Source: Stercorarius parasiticus (taxonomy: Eukaryota; Chordata; Aves; Charadriiformes; Stercorariidae). Taken from it: DNA of 64,000 nucleotides. A model generated the notes under the pieces. It ran no database searches. It was given only the letters and a program-made list of their open reading frames with translations, and was not told where the DNA came from. A program made the translations under genes and the position numbers. Shown here piece after piece: positions 26,786-37,620 of this stretch. Each line of letters opens with the position of its first letter. Within the stretch, counting starts at the first letter, position 1. The stretch is from NCBI GenBank assembly GCA_013396915.1, contig VWZL01002055.1, positions 878,040-942,039 of the forward strand, given 5' to 3'.

Positions 26786-27682
26786 TTAATTATTGGCTAA
26801 TAACCTGAATGGTTGTTTCATAACCCAAAACCTGAAATTTATTCGAGGTTTTTGACAAGTGAAAGCAGTTTGAGACTCTGGCTGGACATTTAGCCAGTAA
26901 GAAACCTCTACATCAGCTATGGTGCTGCTCAGCGAAGGAAAGTCTGGCACGAATATTTTATGTCCTTGAAACTCATTTGAGTCAGACACACGGTACTTGG
27001 CATATGCAGAGTTCAGCTTCTGAAGGCCCTTTTTAACAACCAACAGCCTCCTGACTGCAGGCACCGTCAGGTCTAACGTACTGTGAGGACCACAATCAGC
27101 CCGGCACAGGCAGGCTTTCCCCACAGGAGGGACTTCTGCTTGTGCCCGTTGCGCGAGGGCTCCACAGGAGCCCCCCTTTAGTGTCACCTGCCCCAAACAA
27201 GTCAGGAAAAGTGCACTTACCCTGAAATGAGGAAAAGCTGGTTGCGGCTCTCTGCACACCCAAGCAAGAGCAGAGACACACATTTCAGTCAGCAGCAGGT
27301 AACTCCCGAGCGAGCAGAAAGGGCTCTGGGAAGGCTGCTGTGTTTCGGTCCATGCTGAAGGCAGAGGAAGAGGTTTGCTTGTTTGGTTGTTGTTTCGGGT
27401 TTTTTTTTTTAAACCCATTAAAAAAACCCTACTAAATATGCTACCATTTCCAAACCATCCTTTGCATAAACTTAATGGGATTACATTTTGAGTGTCCAGT
27501 TTGAACCTGCACGCTTCAAGACCATTGTAGGCCAATAAGTGTATTGAATATTTAGCACATTCGCAATAAAACCTGAATAGGGCTACAAAACTGATCAGGT
27601 AAAATTTTATCATCACCTCTATGACAAGAAGAATGATTGATTGTACACAGGTTCCGAGTTTGAAAACTGAGACAAAAAGCAA
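26786..27682 (-). CDS. Unexplained 298-codon open frame
   Basis: By far the longest open frame in the window, spanning a locally GC- and CpG-richer patch (about 27000-27370). The N-terminal part is hydrophobic (residues about 10-40, then Phe/Tyr-rich). A low-complexity segment 'KKKTRNNNQT' (around residue 92) comes from a poly-T/A tract, which argues against real coding. The C-terminal third ('KKGLQKLNSAYAKYRVSDSN', 'IADVEVSYWLNVQPESQTAF') has an ordinary protein-like composition. I recognise no family. It could be chance in GC-richer DNA, part of a non-coding transcript, or an old insert with a surviving frame. Chance is my first choice. The start is simply the first Met of the frame. Confidence 0.15.
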   Translation of the reverse strand: MLFVSVFKLGTCVQSIILLVIEVMIKFYLISFVALFRFYCECAKYSIHLLAYNGLEACRFKLDTQNVIPLSLCKGWFGNGSIFSRVFLMGLKKKTRNNNQTSKPLPLPSAWTETQQPSQSPFCSLGSYLLLTEMCVSALAWVCREPQPAFPHFRVSALFLTCLGQVTLKGGSCGALAQRAQAEVPPVGKACLCRADCGPHSTLDLTVPAVRRLLVVKKGLQKLNSAYAKYRVSDSNEFQGHKIFVPDFPSLSSTIADVEVSYWLNVQPESQTAFTCQKPRINFRFWVMKQPFRLLANN

Positions 27683-28945
27683 GAACTAAAGCTCCAAACT
27701 AGCCAATAGGTGATGAGAGAAGTGCTCCAAAAGAGAAGGTAAGACTTTATTCTCTGTTACCTTAAGAAAAGAAATCAACTTTCATCCAGCTACAGAGGAG
27801 ATTTTTAATTCCAAATAAGTGTTCCATTGCATTAATACTCTTAGAAATAAAGGAGGAAAGGTAGACAAGTAAAGACATTTCTGAGGCCTAGGCACAGGAG
27901 CTTTACAATTTGGGGGGCATGGTGGTGGTAGGGGGAGGGGAGTGGAGAGAATGAGAACATTTTGGTATAGGTACAAGAAAAATGAAAATATTCTCTCGAG
28001 GAAAGAAGCTTTTCCTCTCCCCTAGTGTTAAACTGTGCTACACAATCTAGGAAAGGGAGGGGTTTGTCTTTAACAGGATTTTAAACAAATTGCGCTGACA
28101 CCACTATTCCCCTTTATATAATTTAAGGGTGGTTTCTAAAGGGACAAATTATTTAATATTATGATTTTGAGATGTCTTAGATTCTCAAAGTGCAGGTTGA
28201 CAGCCCCAGAAAAACTGAACTGATGACAGAAGCAAAAGAAAGGGAATTTCTTCCTTCTGGACATTGAATCCTGTTAGAAATCTTTTCCTCATTTTTGTTA
28301 GAACTAGAACAAACTAGAATATCAGATACTCACAGTAGACATAAAAATGAATTTCAATGTCTACCAAAGACAAAATGCCTATAACCTATGCAAGGTAGGT
28401 TATAAAGTCATAAAAAGAAACAATTTGTTTGGAAGCATTGCCATGAACCAGGGAACCCAAAAGATAAGAACCTCTGCAAACTCTGAGCATGACTGACACC
28501 AGCTGGGACATCTTCCTGTTCTTCAATCAGTTTATATTTATTATGCTGGTTTTTTAATTAGTACGGGGTAGAAAGATGGGTTAATCCCTGTGCTATGTTC
28601 CTAGGTGATATGTCACCTAATAAGTTCATAGCTGGCATGGATAGACATACATCACCTTTTGTTCCACAAAGGACCCAGGCCAGCCATTCACCTTAAGACC
28701 AAACTTGCCTCAGAGATGGTAAAAAAAGATCTTTCTTCCCTAGGATAATTGATTCCTTTCCTAATCCCTACACCAGCTTTGGCACTAGCACAGCAACGTT
28801 ACTGTTCAAAATTCAGTTTCCCTTAAACTGTTCATTGTAATACTTCAACCCATGAATAATGAACTTAATTACAAACCTAAGGCAGCTGTGTAATTCATGA
28901 TAACTCTGCAGTTAAGAAATTAGGTCTGTTATTTACTAGACATAC
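27683..28945. other. Non-genic DNA with G-rich run and palindrome
   Basis: No gene. It holds a G-rich tract at 27912-27945 (runs of 6, 5 and 4 G plus GG pairs) and a perfect 7+4+7 inverted repeat at 28602-28619 (TAGGTGA / TCACCTA). Confidence 0.6.
28602..28619. repeat. Perfect 7-bp inverted repeat
   Basis: TAGGTGA at 28602-28608 and TCACCTA at 28613-28619 are separated by TATG. The halves resemble nuclear-receptor-type AGGTGA half-sites in an inverted arrangement, but a chance palindrome of this size in 64 kb is not surprising. Confidence 0.6.
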
Positions 28946-29476
28946 TGTCCTGGTTTCATCTGGGACAGAGTTAATTTTCTTTCTAGTGGTTGCTGTGTTT
29001 TCAGATTTGGTATGGTAGGAATGTCAATAACGCATATTGTTTTAGTTGTTGCCAGGTGATATTTATACTATTCAAGGGCTTTTTCAGCTTCCCGTGGAAT
29101 CTGAGAAGGAGCAGAGACAAAAAAATGGAATTGCCAACACAATATTCCATACCATAGACATCATGCTCAGTATATAAATGAGGGTTGGCCAAGAGTGGTA
29201 ATCCACAACCACTGCTTGGGATGAGCTGGGCAACCAAATCACCAGGTGGTGAGTGTGACTTGTGTATAACTTGTATCTTGTATATTCTTTTATTGATATT
29301 ATTTTTATTGTTATTTTCCTTTTTCTGTTATTGTTTATTAAACTGTCTTTATCTTAACCCACAAGTTTTTCTTCCTTTTCATTTCTCCTCCTTTTCTCCC
29401 TGTCCTTCTGGAGGAAGGGGGAGAACTGCATGAGCAGCTGTGTGATCCTCACTGCTGGCTGGGGTTAAACCATGAC
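28946..29476 (+). mobile_element. Solo LTR of an avian endogenous retrovirus
   Basis: It begins TGTCCTGGTTTCATCTGGGA and ends CTGGGGTTAAACCATGAC. Both are hallmarks of an LTR family common in neoavian birds, which I associate with ERVL-type elements. The assignment is from memory. Inside are a conserved 'ATATTCCATACCATA' block, a TATA box (TATATAAA, 29171-29178) and the 'TTATTAAACTGTCTTTATCT' motif near the polyadenylation region, all in plus orientation and in order. No gag, pol or env sequence flanks it, so it is a solo LTR left by recombination. The part between the 'CAGCTTCCCG' and 'ATATTCC' blocks (about 29088-29143) looks shorter than in copies I remember, suggesting an internal deletion. 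I cannot see an exact target-site duplication. Confidence 0.85.
29171..29178 (+). promoter_or_regulatory. LTR TATA box
   Basis: TATATAAA within the solo LTR, at the place where the family's promoter lies, just after the 'CATCATGCTCAG' block. It may retain promoter activity, but nothing in the sequence shows that it is used. Confidence 0.6.
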
Positions 29477-29761
29477 CCATGTGAAAACACTCATGGTGAC
29501 AACTTGAAATATGCAGAACTCATCTGCTCAGTTCAGACAAGGCTCAGACCAGGTTCATCCCAAGTTCCTCTAAAGACTGACTCACCATGCTCATGAGAAC
29601 TACAGGACATACGCAGTAGGTCCACGGTATGAAATAGAACGAGGTAAAAATGGAACAGTTTCCACCACATTATTTTCCTGCAGGATCCCAATGGCTCATT
29701 TAGTGCATAGCACGTTCAGCCATCAGAGAAGGATTCATAAACCAAATACTAGAATACCTCA
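29477..29761. other. Non-genic DNA between LTR and MIR
   Basis: Nothing recognisable. No retroviral internal sequence continues from the LTR. Confidence 0.6.
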
Positions 29762-29917
29762 AAAGCTCTAAAGCACTTTTTTTTTTTCAAATGCCTTCAT
29801 TTCATATATCAGAAAAGTAAGACAAAAGAAAAGCAACTTGCCTTAAGACACGCACAAAATCAGTGGTGGACTCAAGATAATGCCTCGAAACTGCCTTACT
29901 CCCAAATCCAGTACTCA
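29762..29917 (-). mobile_element. MIR-like SINE fragment
   Basis: The plus strand reads, in order, 'AAAGCAC' near 29770, 'GCAACTTGCCTTAAGACACG' (29833-29852), 'AATCAGTGGTGGACTCAAGA' (29859-29878) and 'ACTCCCAAATCCAGTACTC'. This is the order of the MIR reverse complement (acttgcccaaggtcacaca..., agtggcagagc..., gactccaaatccagtgctc). It is the longest MIR match in the window. Family recognition is from memory. Confidence 0.65.
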
Positions 29918-30204
29918 CTTAAGTCTCACAAACAATACCATGAGTTAATACTCACTAACAGGCTGAGAATTTACCTTCAAGAGTAAAAACAGAAGAACCA
30001 CCTGAAAAAACTAAATTTTAATTGAGGATAGAGAGCAGAAGGAATTTAAGTTGCATGGATTTCAGAAAGGTCATCACATCTCTGCTTCCTCCTCCATTCC
30101 CTTTCTGCCCTTCTTTCAGTCTTTTATTTCCCTCTGCACCACACAATTGAAAAGAGCATTTGGTCCAAAGTCATTAAGTATGGTATTGGGGTGAGCCACA
30201 TATG
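29918..30204. other. Non-genic DNA
   Basis: Nothing recognisable between the MIR and the older CR1 piece. Confidence 0.5.
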
Positions 30205-30960
30205 TGGATAGGGAACTGGCTTAAATGTCACAGACAGAAGCTGTTTATGAGACAGAGCAGTTTGCGAGAGAGGGATTAGTGGAATGCCATAAGACTCAGT
30301 ATTAGGCCCATTTTTGTTCATTTTATATATCACTGACCTAGGACATGAAATATGTATGAAGCTGAGGAAATTTGCTGATGAAACAAAACCAGAGACTAGA
30401 GCTTGTAAAGACAAAAAGAGAATGGCAATAAAATTCTGAATGACAAATAGACTGGGATCACAGCACAGGCTGATACTGTTAGTGGTTTCACTGGCATCTG
30501 CAGCTCATTGCAAAGAAAGATAAGGTTATGAGATGACAAAAAAAAATAAAAGGTAGTGCTCTCTCAGTGGCCATATGCCACAAAACATTTAACAGGAGTT
30601 GAATATGGTCCTGGTACTGGAAAGAACTTTAAAACCATCTGCATGAGGATTAATAGTATTTAAATTAATAAGGCGAGAGAGATTCTAGGATAGATACAGT
30701 AAACAAAAGTAAGACTTGGAATAAATCATTCTAATACTACATGGGGGACTTGAAGGCACATTTGGAACGCAGCCATAGTTCTTGTCCCTTTAGTATAAGA
30801 AGAGTATTATAAGAGTTAAGATATTAAAAGGGCGATCAGAATGTTACAGAAACTAAAAATTTAGTTCCCAAAAGAAGTGAGCAGCTAGTACTCTTTGAAA
30901 AGAGATCCTAGGAGATGAAAATTTTTTCAAAATATACAGAATATTGAGAAGACTATAAGG
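30205..30960 (+). mobile_element. Old CR1-like LINE, reverse-transcriptase remnant
   Basis: Translated in plus frames, 30207-30270 gives 'NWLKCHRQKLFM', like the 'WL.GR.QRV.V' segment of CR1 reverse transcriptase. After a frameshift, 30278-30391 gives 'SGMP*DSVLGPFLFILYITDL' and then 'KFADETKP'. These match the family blocks 'SGVPQGSVLGP.LFNIFINDL' and 'KFADDTKL'. The catalytic FADD box reads FADE (30371-30382), and a stop replaces Gln in PQGS (30290-30292). The enzyme is clearly dead. The reverse-transcriptase part up to about 30390 is well supported. The stretch on to 30960 is probably the decayed 3' portion, which is less certain. Confidence 0.75.
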
Positions 30961-33900
30961 GAAAGAATATATCCACCTAAGGCGAAGAAAGTATAGCAAG
31001 TTGAAGGGAATTTAGGAAAGCTGTTTGCCTCAATAAATCTACTTACCGATTACATAAAGTGGAGCAAGAAAACATAAGTGTCATGACAACCAGCACTATC
31101 AGGATGGCTATGTCAAGTGCTGGTCAGAAGTGCTGGATGTCATGCAACAGTACTGCTGTATCCAAAGTAATTTCACATCATGCTACATGGGTGACGTGGC
31201 AGATGATGGTCAGCACCACACTTAACCTAGAGGAAAAAAAAAAATAGAGATATTAGAATTACTAACTTATCTACTCCTACTTCTTGCTTGTCCAAGCCCA
31301 TCATAATGGCACAGATACTCCATGAACAAGGCCCTATTAATGAGTTTTTGAAATTGCAGGGAATCGTGACTCAGATAACATACCTTGTCACAGCATACCC
31401 TTTGAAGTCATACTTTATTCCACAAGAACTACACAGTATGCTGGGCCACCACTTGTTCCCTCAGCTTGCTCACTTTCTTTCCAAGATATCCTTGGTTCTT
31501 TTATCCAAGTTTGATTAAACTCTTCTTGGAAATCAGCGCAGATTCTTACCAGCTTCAGAGGAAAATAGACTGACCCTCAATTGTTCATGCATATTCTCAA
31601 TATATGCAAAAACTTCAGAATTACTACATGGCTCGACTGTGTTAAGTGACCAGATTTATAACACACATGATTTCTGTTGCAATGCTGGTAATATTTTTTT
31701 TTAAATCTACTATTTTCATAGGCTGAATCGTCTTTTCATACCAGCCTTAGTAACCACCAAAACCAGCTTAATATTATTAGAATATTATCAGCTTTCATTA
31801 TGTTTGAGAATCTGACAAGAGGTAATTTTAAACACATTTTCACCAAAATTAAAATCACAAATTGTAAAATTAATCCTAAAAGTGTCAGTTGTAATGTAAT
31901 AGAATTTCAGTCTCCCTAAAATGACACTCTGAACTCCTACAGATTGGAATGCCAACAAAAAACCACAGTGAAATAATTTAAAAGCACACTAGCTACCAAC
32001 CAGATGAGTTCACCTGATTTGATAGCCACCTGCAAATATACAGGTTGTGTTCCTGTCACCTACATTAATTAATTTACACTAATATGGTCTCCTTTCGTTA
32101 ACCTGTGTAATTTGTCGTATTTTCTAGTCAGATTGTTAGAAGTGTAGGATACAAACCTGTATTTTACATTCTCTTAAATCAAGGTGCTAGAGGAGAGAAG
32201 CAGACGTATTTGGATTTTTGGGGGTGCATGTGGACATGCACGTGTGTGTGATTAACAGTATGCTAGAACAGATGCAGAAACCTTTCAAAAACAGAACCAA
32301 TTGACCAACCACAGTTACTGGGAAACCGAAAAGGTATTCAACTACCTACGTATGGGACCTGCTTAGAAAGAGAGAGAAGAATTCTTACTGGAGCAGGACA
32401 GTGACAGTTTTAAGAATTTCGAAAAAACCCAAACAAAATAGAAAAAACTAAACCAATGGCCTTATATAAAGGCCTAGAAATACTTGCCATGTAAAAATTG
32501 TACAGCAGTGGTAAACTGAACTTGCTAAATGGTATTGCCCACTTCAGAGGATAATTATATTCTCTAAATAAGCTATTTAATGGTACTCAGAAGAAACAAG
32601 TATATTTTGCTACCATTGATGCTCATTTGTATTGCAGTTCTGTTATGTATCTTGCACGATTATGCTGTTATTTAACAAGTTGCTTACTGCAATACCTCCT
32701 TTTCTATATCAAGTTTGGATTTCCGAGTGAGAGTTATAAAGATTACATATCTGATAAACAGAAGCATGTGATAATACCTTGTATCATTACCACTGGCTCT
32801 GTAAGAGAACAATTTAAATCAGTAGAGTGCATTTCCTATGCATTTATGCTCTTTAGCAAGGTCACTACTGTATTCCACATGCACCTAAAACAGGAATTAA
32901 AAGAAGGCCTCCTTACAGTCTACAGTGATTGCCACTCATTTTGTATCAACATAAATGACTTCATGAGGTGCAAAGGTTTGGAGATTCAGCATTTAAGTAT
33001 ACTGGGGCTTGTCCACATGTAAACTTATAAAAACACTGCCTACTGTGATGCAGGGAGAAAGCATCACTATTGATTGCAAGTAATTTTATACAGATGTTTG
33101 CTTACAGGCAACCAAGTCTACAAGACTAGAGCAGAGCAGTACAGACCAGGCTTATCAAAAACTAATTCACCAGGTTTTGATCAGAAAGGAGATGACAACT
33201 GATGACTTAATGCAAGCTGTTCTGAAATGCATCATGACATACCAAATAAAGTAAGAAAAGGAATGTTTCAGAAAAATACAGTACATGCCCTAAAAACTGC
33301 TGCAGTTTTAACACAGATGTTACTTCAGTATTTACAGTCTTCCCTACAGTTCCTGCAAGACAGCAAAACACTTTTCATTCTATTGCAACAGATCCTTAAG
33401 GGAATAAGCCACTTCCCCAGCTCCCTGCCTGTACACGTCATCACGTATTTTAAATGCCTATCATCATTGATATCAAATTCACGGTATTCATTACCTAATT
33501 AATTTCTGAATAGGCAAAGTTACTTTCATATTTAAGTCTTTAAAAAAACCACCCCGATATCTGCCTTTGAGTTCCTGCCCTTAACTGGTGCTCCTGCCCT
33601 CATGTTTTTCCTCTCTCCATAAGCAGTAACAGCTTCTCAGTAACTCATTCACCTCTTCCCTGTACCATGCAAGATGAGGGGGGGACAGTGAAAAATTGCA
33701 AAAGGAGCTGCCCTCTTTAGGTGCAGCATCAGTTGAGAGGTACATTTTTCCATTATCCCACTTCACCAGCCTTGGACCCATGACTGGACCTGGACTGAAG
33801 GAGGGAGTTCTTTGCTCCACTACCTTATTGATTCCTACAGAAATCACAGTAGCACCTACTTTTTCCTCATATTCTTGCTGGCTGATCCTACAGCTTGTTT

Positions 33901-35405
33901 TCCTCCAATTTCTTTAAGAGACTTCTCTCTGAATGTCAAAACAGCAAACCCCTGATAGCACAGCTGTTTTCTTTCCCTCCTTAAATCATCCACAAGTTCT
34001 TCTACAGATAACTCATGTCGCATGTCCTTGCAACAAACTGCACACAACCAGGAAAAGTTTCATCACCTCACATATGAAAATTCTTAGCTAAACCAAGTTA
34101 TTTTTATTTTTTTTTTCTTTTTAGGGAGCAAAAATATATTTATCAGCTTAAGGATGACTTCACAAGATACCATTTAATCCTCTACAGGAGAGAGAACTAG
34201 CACAAATCTGTTCCATATTACAGTTACAAGACAACTGTCATCGCTTAACAGAAATTCAAGCCTTAGCTAGAATTCACTACATATTACAAGAACAATCTGC
34301 CAAGAGGAAAGTGACTTGCCTCACAAATATGGCCCACAGTGCTGCAGGACTAGTAAACTTACCCCCCAAAAAAGACAGTATGGACCCCAATGCTAGAAGT
34401 GACACCACAGAAATGCAAGCAGCATCCGAGATGAGAAAGAGGAGAAGAGAGAAAGAAAACCCACTGAAACATGTTCATTTACTATTTAGTACCATTTCCA
34501 GAGATAATCCTGATGTCAGAGTTAACCAGTCAACCAGCTATTAGTAAGCTGGAAGCAATTTTAGCTACTTTCAGTATCCTTGATAAACTAGTGATTCAAT
34601 ATCCCAGTGTACAAGTGATGAATTTCAGTGGTTTCAGAATGAATCCTACAGTATATTATACATGTCATAACAATCCCACACTCTCCAGAAGTTAGTAGTC
34701 ATGGAATATATCACACAGTTTGACAAGCAAATCTCTCAACAAGATCTACGTTTATCTCCTATGACCTACACAGCAACTCTTATCACAACAAATGGAGCAA
34801 GCCCAGCACATCTCAATGTAAAGACAGATTGAGACAAATCTATCTACTTTAAGGAACAGCCTCAGAGGACTATCAAAGTAAGCTAAAGATATATGTGCTC
34901 TCCCACAGCAAGATTTTTAAATCTATCTTAACTCTAACTAGTATGTTCACAGCTAGGGAAAAAAAAAAAAGAAAGAAAAAAGCCTGAGAAGTGCCAGGAA
35001 CTAATTCAGAAACAGATAAGATCTGAAGTCTTACATTCCACCTATTGTACTAAATAGCACCCTAATAATGGGTTATGGTCAACTGTAATTTCTGCCAGAA
35101 GTAACCAAGGAAACCACTTATCTAAGTGGATATATGGGGGGAGATAGCAAAGGAAGTGGACTCAAATCCAAACTCAGAGAACTTGGACAGCTAGCTGCAA
35201 CAAGCCTCCAAGAGATGCAGCTGTTGGGAGAAACAGCTTATACATATTTATTGAAACATTTTTTGGGTCTAAAAATCACACTGAAGATGGAGCAGATTTT
35301 CATACAGTACTAAGAATAGGATAGCAGTCAATATGGATCATGAGGCAGCGGTGTCATGGTAATTCACAGGAAGTCAAGATTCACGTTTTGGTAACTTGTG
35401 GGTCT

Positions 35406-35444
35406 TTGCTAAGTCTCATTTATGAGGTCTGAAAGACTTAGCAA
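35406..35444. repeat. Perfect 11-bp stem hairpin
   Basis: TTGCTAAGTCT (35406-35416) and AGACTTAGCAA (35434-35444) are exact reverse complements with a 17-nt loop. Pairing does not extend beyond the 11 bp, so it is too short for a microRNA precursor by itself. It lies in a locally CpG-richer stretch. Confidence 0.75.
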
Positions 35445-36792
35445 CACTTAGGCAGATGGTCTCAAGCAGTCAGCAGCTATGTCTACACCGCTCAGAGATC
35501 GGCTTTTTGGAGAGATGGGAAATGAAGCAAACAACTGCTTCTATATCTACGTAGAGGCACGTAAAACCAGCCTGGTCAATCCTGTCCGGTAGCCCAGCAA
35601 CCCACGGGCATGCACCATCTCATGTTCTGGACAGCAGAGCCCAGCTGCCATTACAAAAGACTTCTGCCTCGGACAGGGGGTGAGATACTGAGAGCAGCCT
35701 CATAACAGAGGTTTTAAATATGGGACTGGGCAGAAAAGCCTTAAGCAGCAGCAACTACAGGATGACTTTTTGTTTATTTGCAGCACTGCGTTGAAAGCTT
35801 TCTTTGCAGATCTCTGAATGGCAACATGTTTTTTTAATAACCTCAAAAATTAATATTGCAGATGCCTTTTTAGACCTAACCCTGAAAACTGCCAGAAACT
35901 TTGTTGATATAGACCACATCACTAAAACACAATCCAAATTCTTTAAAGTCAAGACATGCATAACCCCCTGTAGTAATTGGCCTACATGTTTTACGGAGCA
36001 TTAACTGCTACAGTTCATATGCGAGACAGAAATAACTAGGTATATTTTACAGAATTGTATATAGTAGCTACTTCCATCCATGCTCCAATGCCACTACTGG
36101 CAGCTGAAAATATTCTAAATCTTTTCCATAGGAATTTGAGGATGTCTAGATGAAAGGATCATGCACTCATTTCTCGCTAAAAGTCAATGAGAATTCAGTA
36201 TCTACCTGCCTTTAAAAAGGCCAATATTGTCTTGATTATCAGGAATTTCTGATCACTGAAAGATGAAGGCTATGAGTGGCTCAGGACAGAAGCAACAGAG
36301 TTGTGAGATTTTGTTTTTCTTCGTGTTAGCTACAGTACTTTTTTTGGTCAGTTCTTCCTTAGATTACCATTGTCACTTTATTATTTATTTACTCTAAAAA
36401 ATTGTTTAAAACTTTCAGAGTACTATAATTAATTTTTATGTGCATAAATAATAAGTGTACTAGTGGCGGAATATAGACAGCGATACTGTGAAAATGTTTC
36501 TGATGCCTATTTGGTAATAAGTAATTACAATTAGTTACTGTATGATTGGTTGCACCATAATTAGGTTTTGGTGGGAGGGCTGGTTTTTTGTGGGGTTTTT
36601 TGAGTTTTTTTTGGTTGGGTTTTTTATTTAACTTTAAAAAAATAGAAATAGATTACAGCTGTACTGGAATAGAGAGGAGAAAGAGGGACGTCTCCATGCA
36701 GATTCACAAGCAGAGGGGACAGTTCTCAGCAACTTAAAATGCAGCTGCACAGCTAACTTGCCAAAACATCAGGTTATTTTCTTTCTAAAGAG

Positions 36793-36814
36793 AAAATAAA
36801 TAAATAAATAAATA
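36793..36814. repeat. (TAAA)n microsatellite
   Basis: Five tetranucleotide steps of AAAT/TAAA in a row. A simple repeat. Confidence 0.9.
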
Positions 36815-37289
36815 CTCCATTTTACAGCCCTATGTGACCATCTCCCAGCTTCTATCTCCCTGACAGTTTGGAATGGCATGCTACTGTCTCTGTGCATTTT
36901 TCTACTTGCATGAAGTGGAAGAAAATCAAATCGCAACAAAGATGGAGTGGAAATCCGTGTGGATCTACGTGTGACTCAAGAGGCAATGCCACAGACAGGA
37001 AGAGAAAAAGAGATATTGATGTAGCAGAAGAAAAATGAAGGAAGATGGTTGCAAATATATTTCTGGAGGATAAGGGGAAAGACACTGAGATTGCTCATTT
37101 TTTGGCCTAATGAATAAATCATTTGAGTTTCCCCCCCCTTATGCACCTGCTGCTTTGAAAAGCCCCTTCCACAACCAACAACTGAACAGCAAGTGCTGCA
37201 CAATGACTCAAATGTTGCTGGAGCCATGCCAGCAAAAATTACCACTCTTCAACCAAGATAAACATCATATTACTTCATTACCCTTTTAA

Positions 37290-37620
37290 AACATATGCAA
37301 ATTAAATCCATTATTCTTTTTTCTTACAGAAATGAAGTTCCTTTGGCTGGAATTCAATGGCTCCCTTTGTCATCGTTGACCATGAATGGATGAACTTCAT
37401 GTAGATGATGCCCATTTCCCATCTTTGAATCAAACATTAATACCATTTGACAGTAATAAATAACATTTATCACAATAGGGATCTACTAATGATTTTCCCA
37501 CTAAGCTGGCTCATCAGAACCTATCAGCTGACAACTGCATAAATGAGATTAGCATAACAGCTGCCTATGACAAATGTATCTAAATCATTTTAATGCCAGC
37601 TAGCTCTTTGATCTCCCTAT
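37290..37620. promoter_or_regulatory. Candidate conserved enhancer-like stretch
   Basis: A dense set of transcription-factor-type motifs with no low complexity: octamer ATGCAAAT (37295-37302), a TGACAG Meis/TALE-type core near 37450, two identical CAGCTG E-boxes (37525-37530 and 37558-37563) and several TAAT/ATTA homeodomain cores. It lies in non-coding DNA with no repeat signature. The motifs are seen. The enhancer role is inference, and conservation has not been tested. Confidence 0.25.

Larger units (their letters stand above)
30961..37289. other. Non-genic DNA
   Basis: About 6 kb with no supported gene. Frames of 131 codons (32627-33022, plus) and 88 codons (33581-33847, minus) have no recognisable domain. 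The stretch 35340-35680 is CpG-richer than usual here and holds a perfect 11-bp hairpin (35406-35444, listed separately). A GT-rich low-complexity stretch lies at 36565-36640. Confidence 0.55.

Noticed and set aside
28946..29476. Exact target-site duplication around the solo LTR
   Set aside because: The flanks (CATAC before, CCATG or CATGT after) do not match convincingly.
32627..33022. 131-codon plus-strand open frame
   Set aside because: Hydrophobic, Cys/Tyr/Phe-rich peptide of AT-rich DNA with no motif, splice context or composition change. Chance is the best explanation.
33581..34047. Two neighbouring minus-strand frames (88 and 63 codons) that look partly protein-like
   Set aside because: They lie in different frames with stops between them, and no family is recognisable. 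Overlapping plus-strand frames suggest composition.
36565..36640. GT-rich tract considered as telomere-like or quadruplex DNA
   Set aside because: No regular TTAGGG unit and too few G runs. Plain low complexity.
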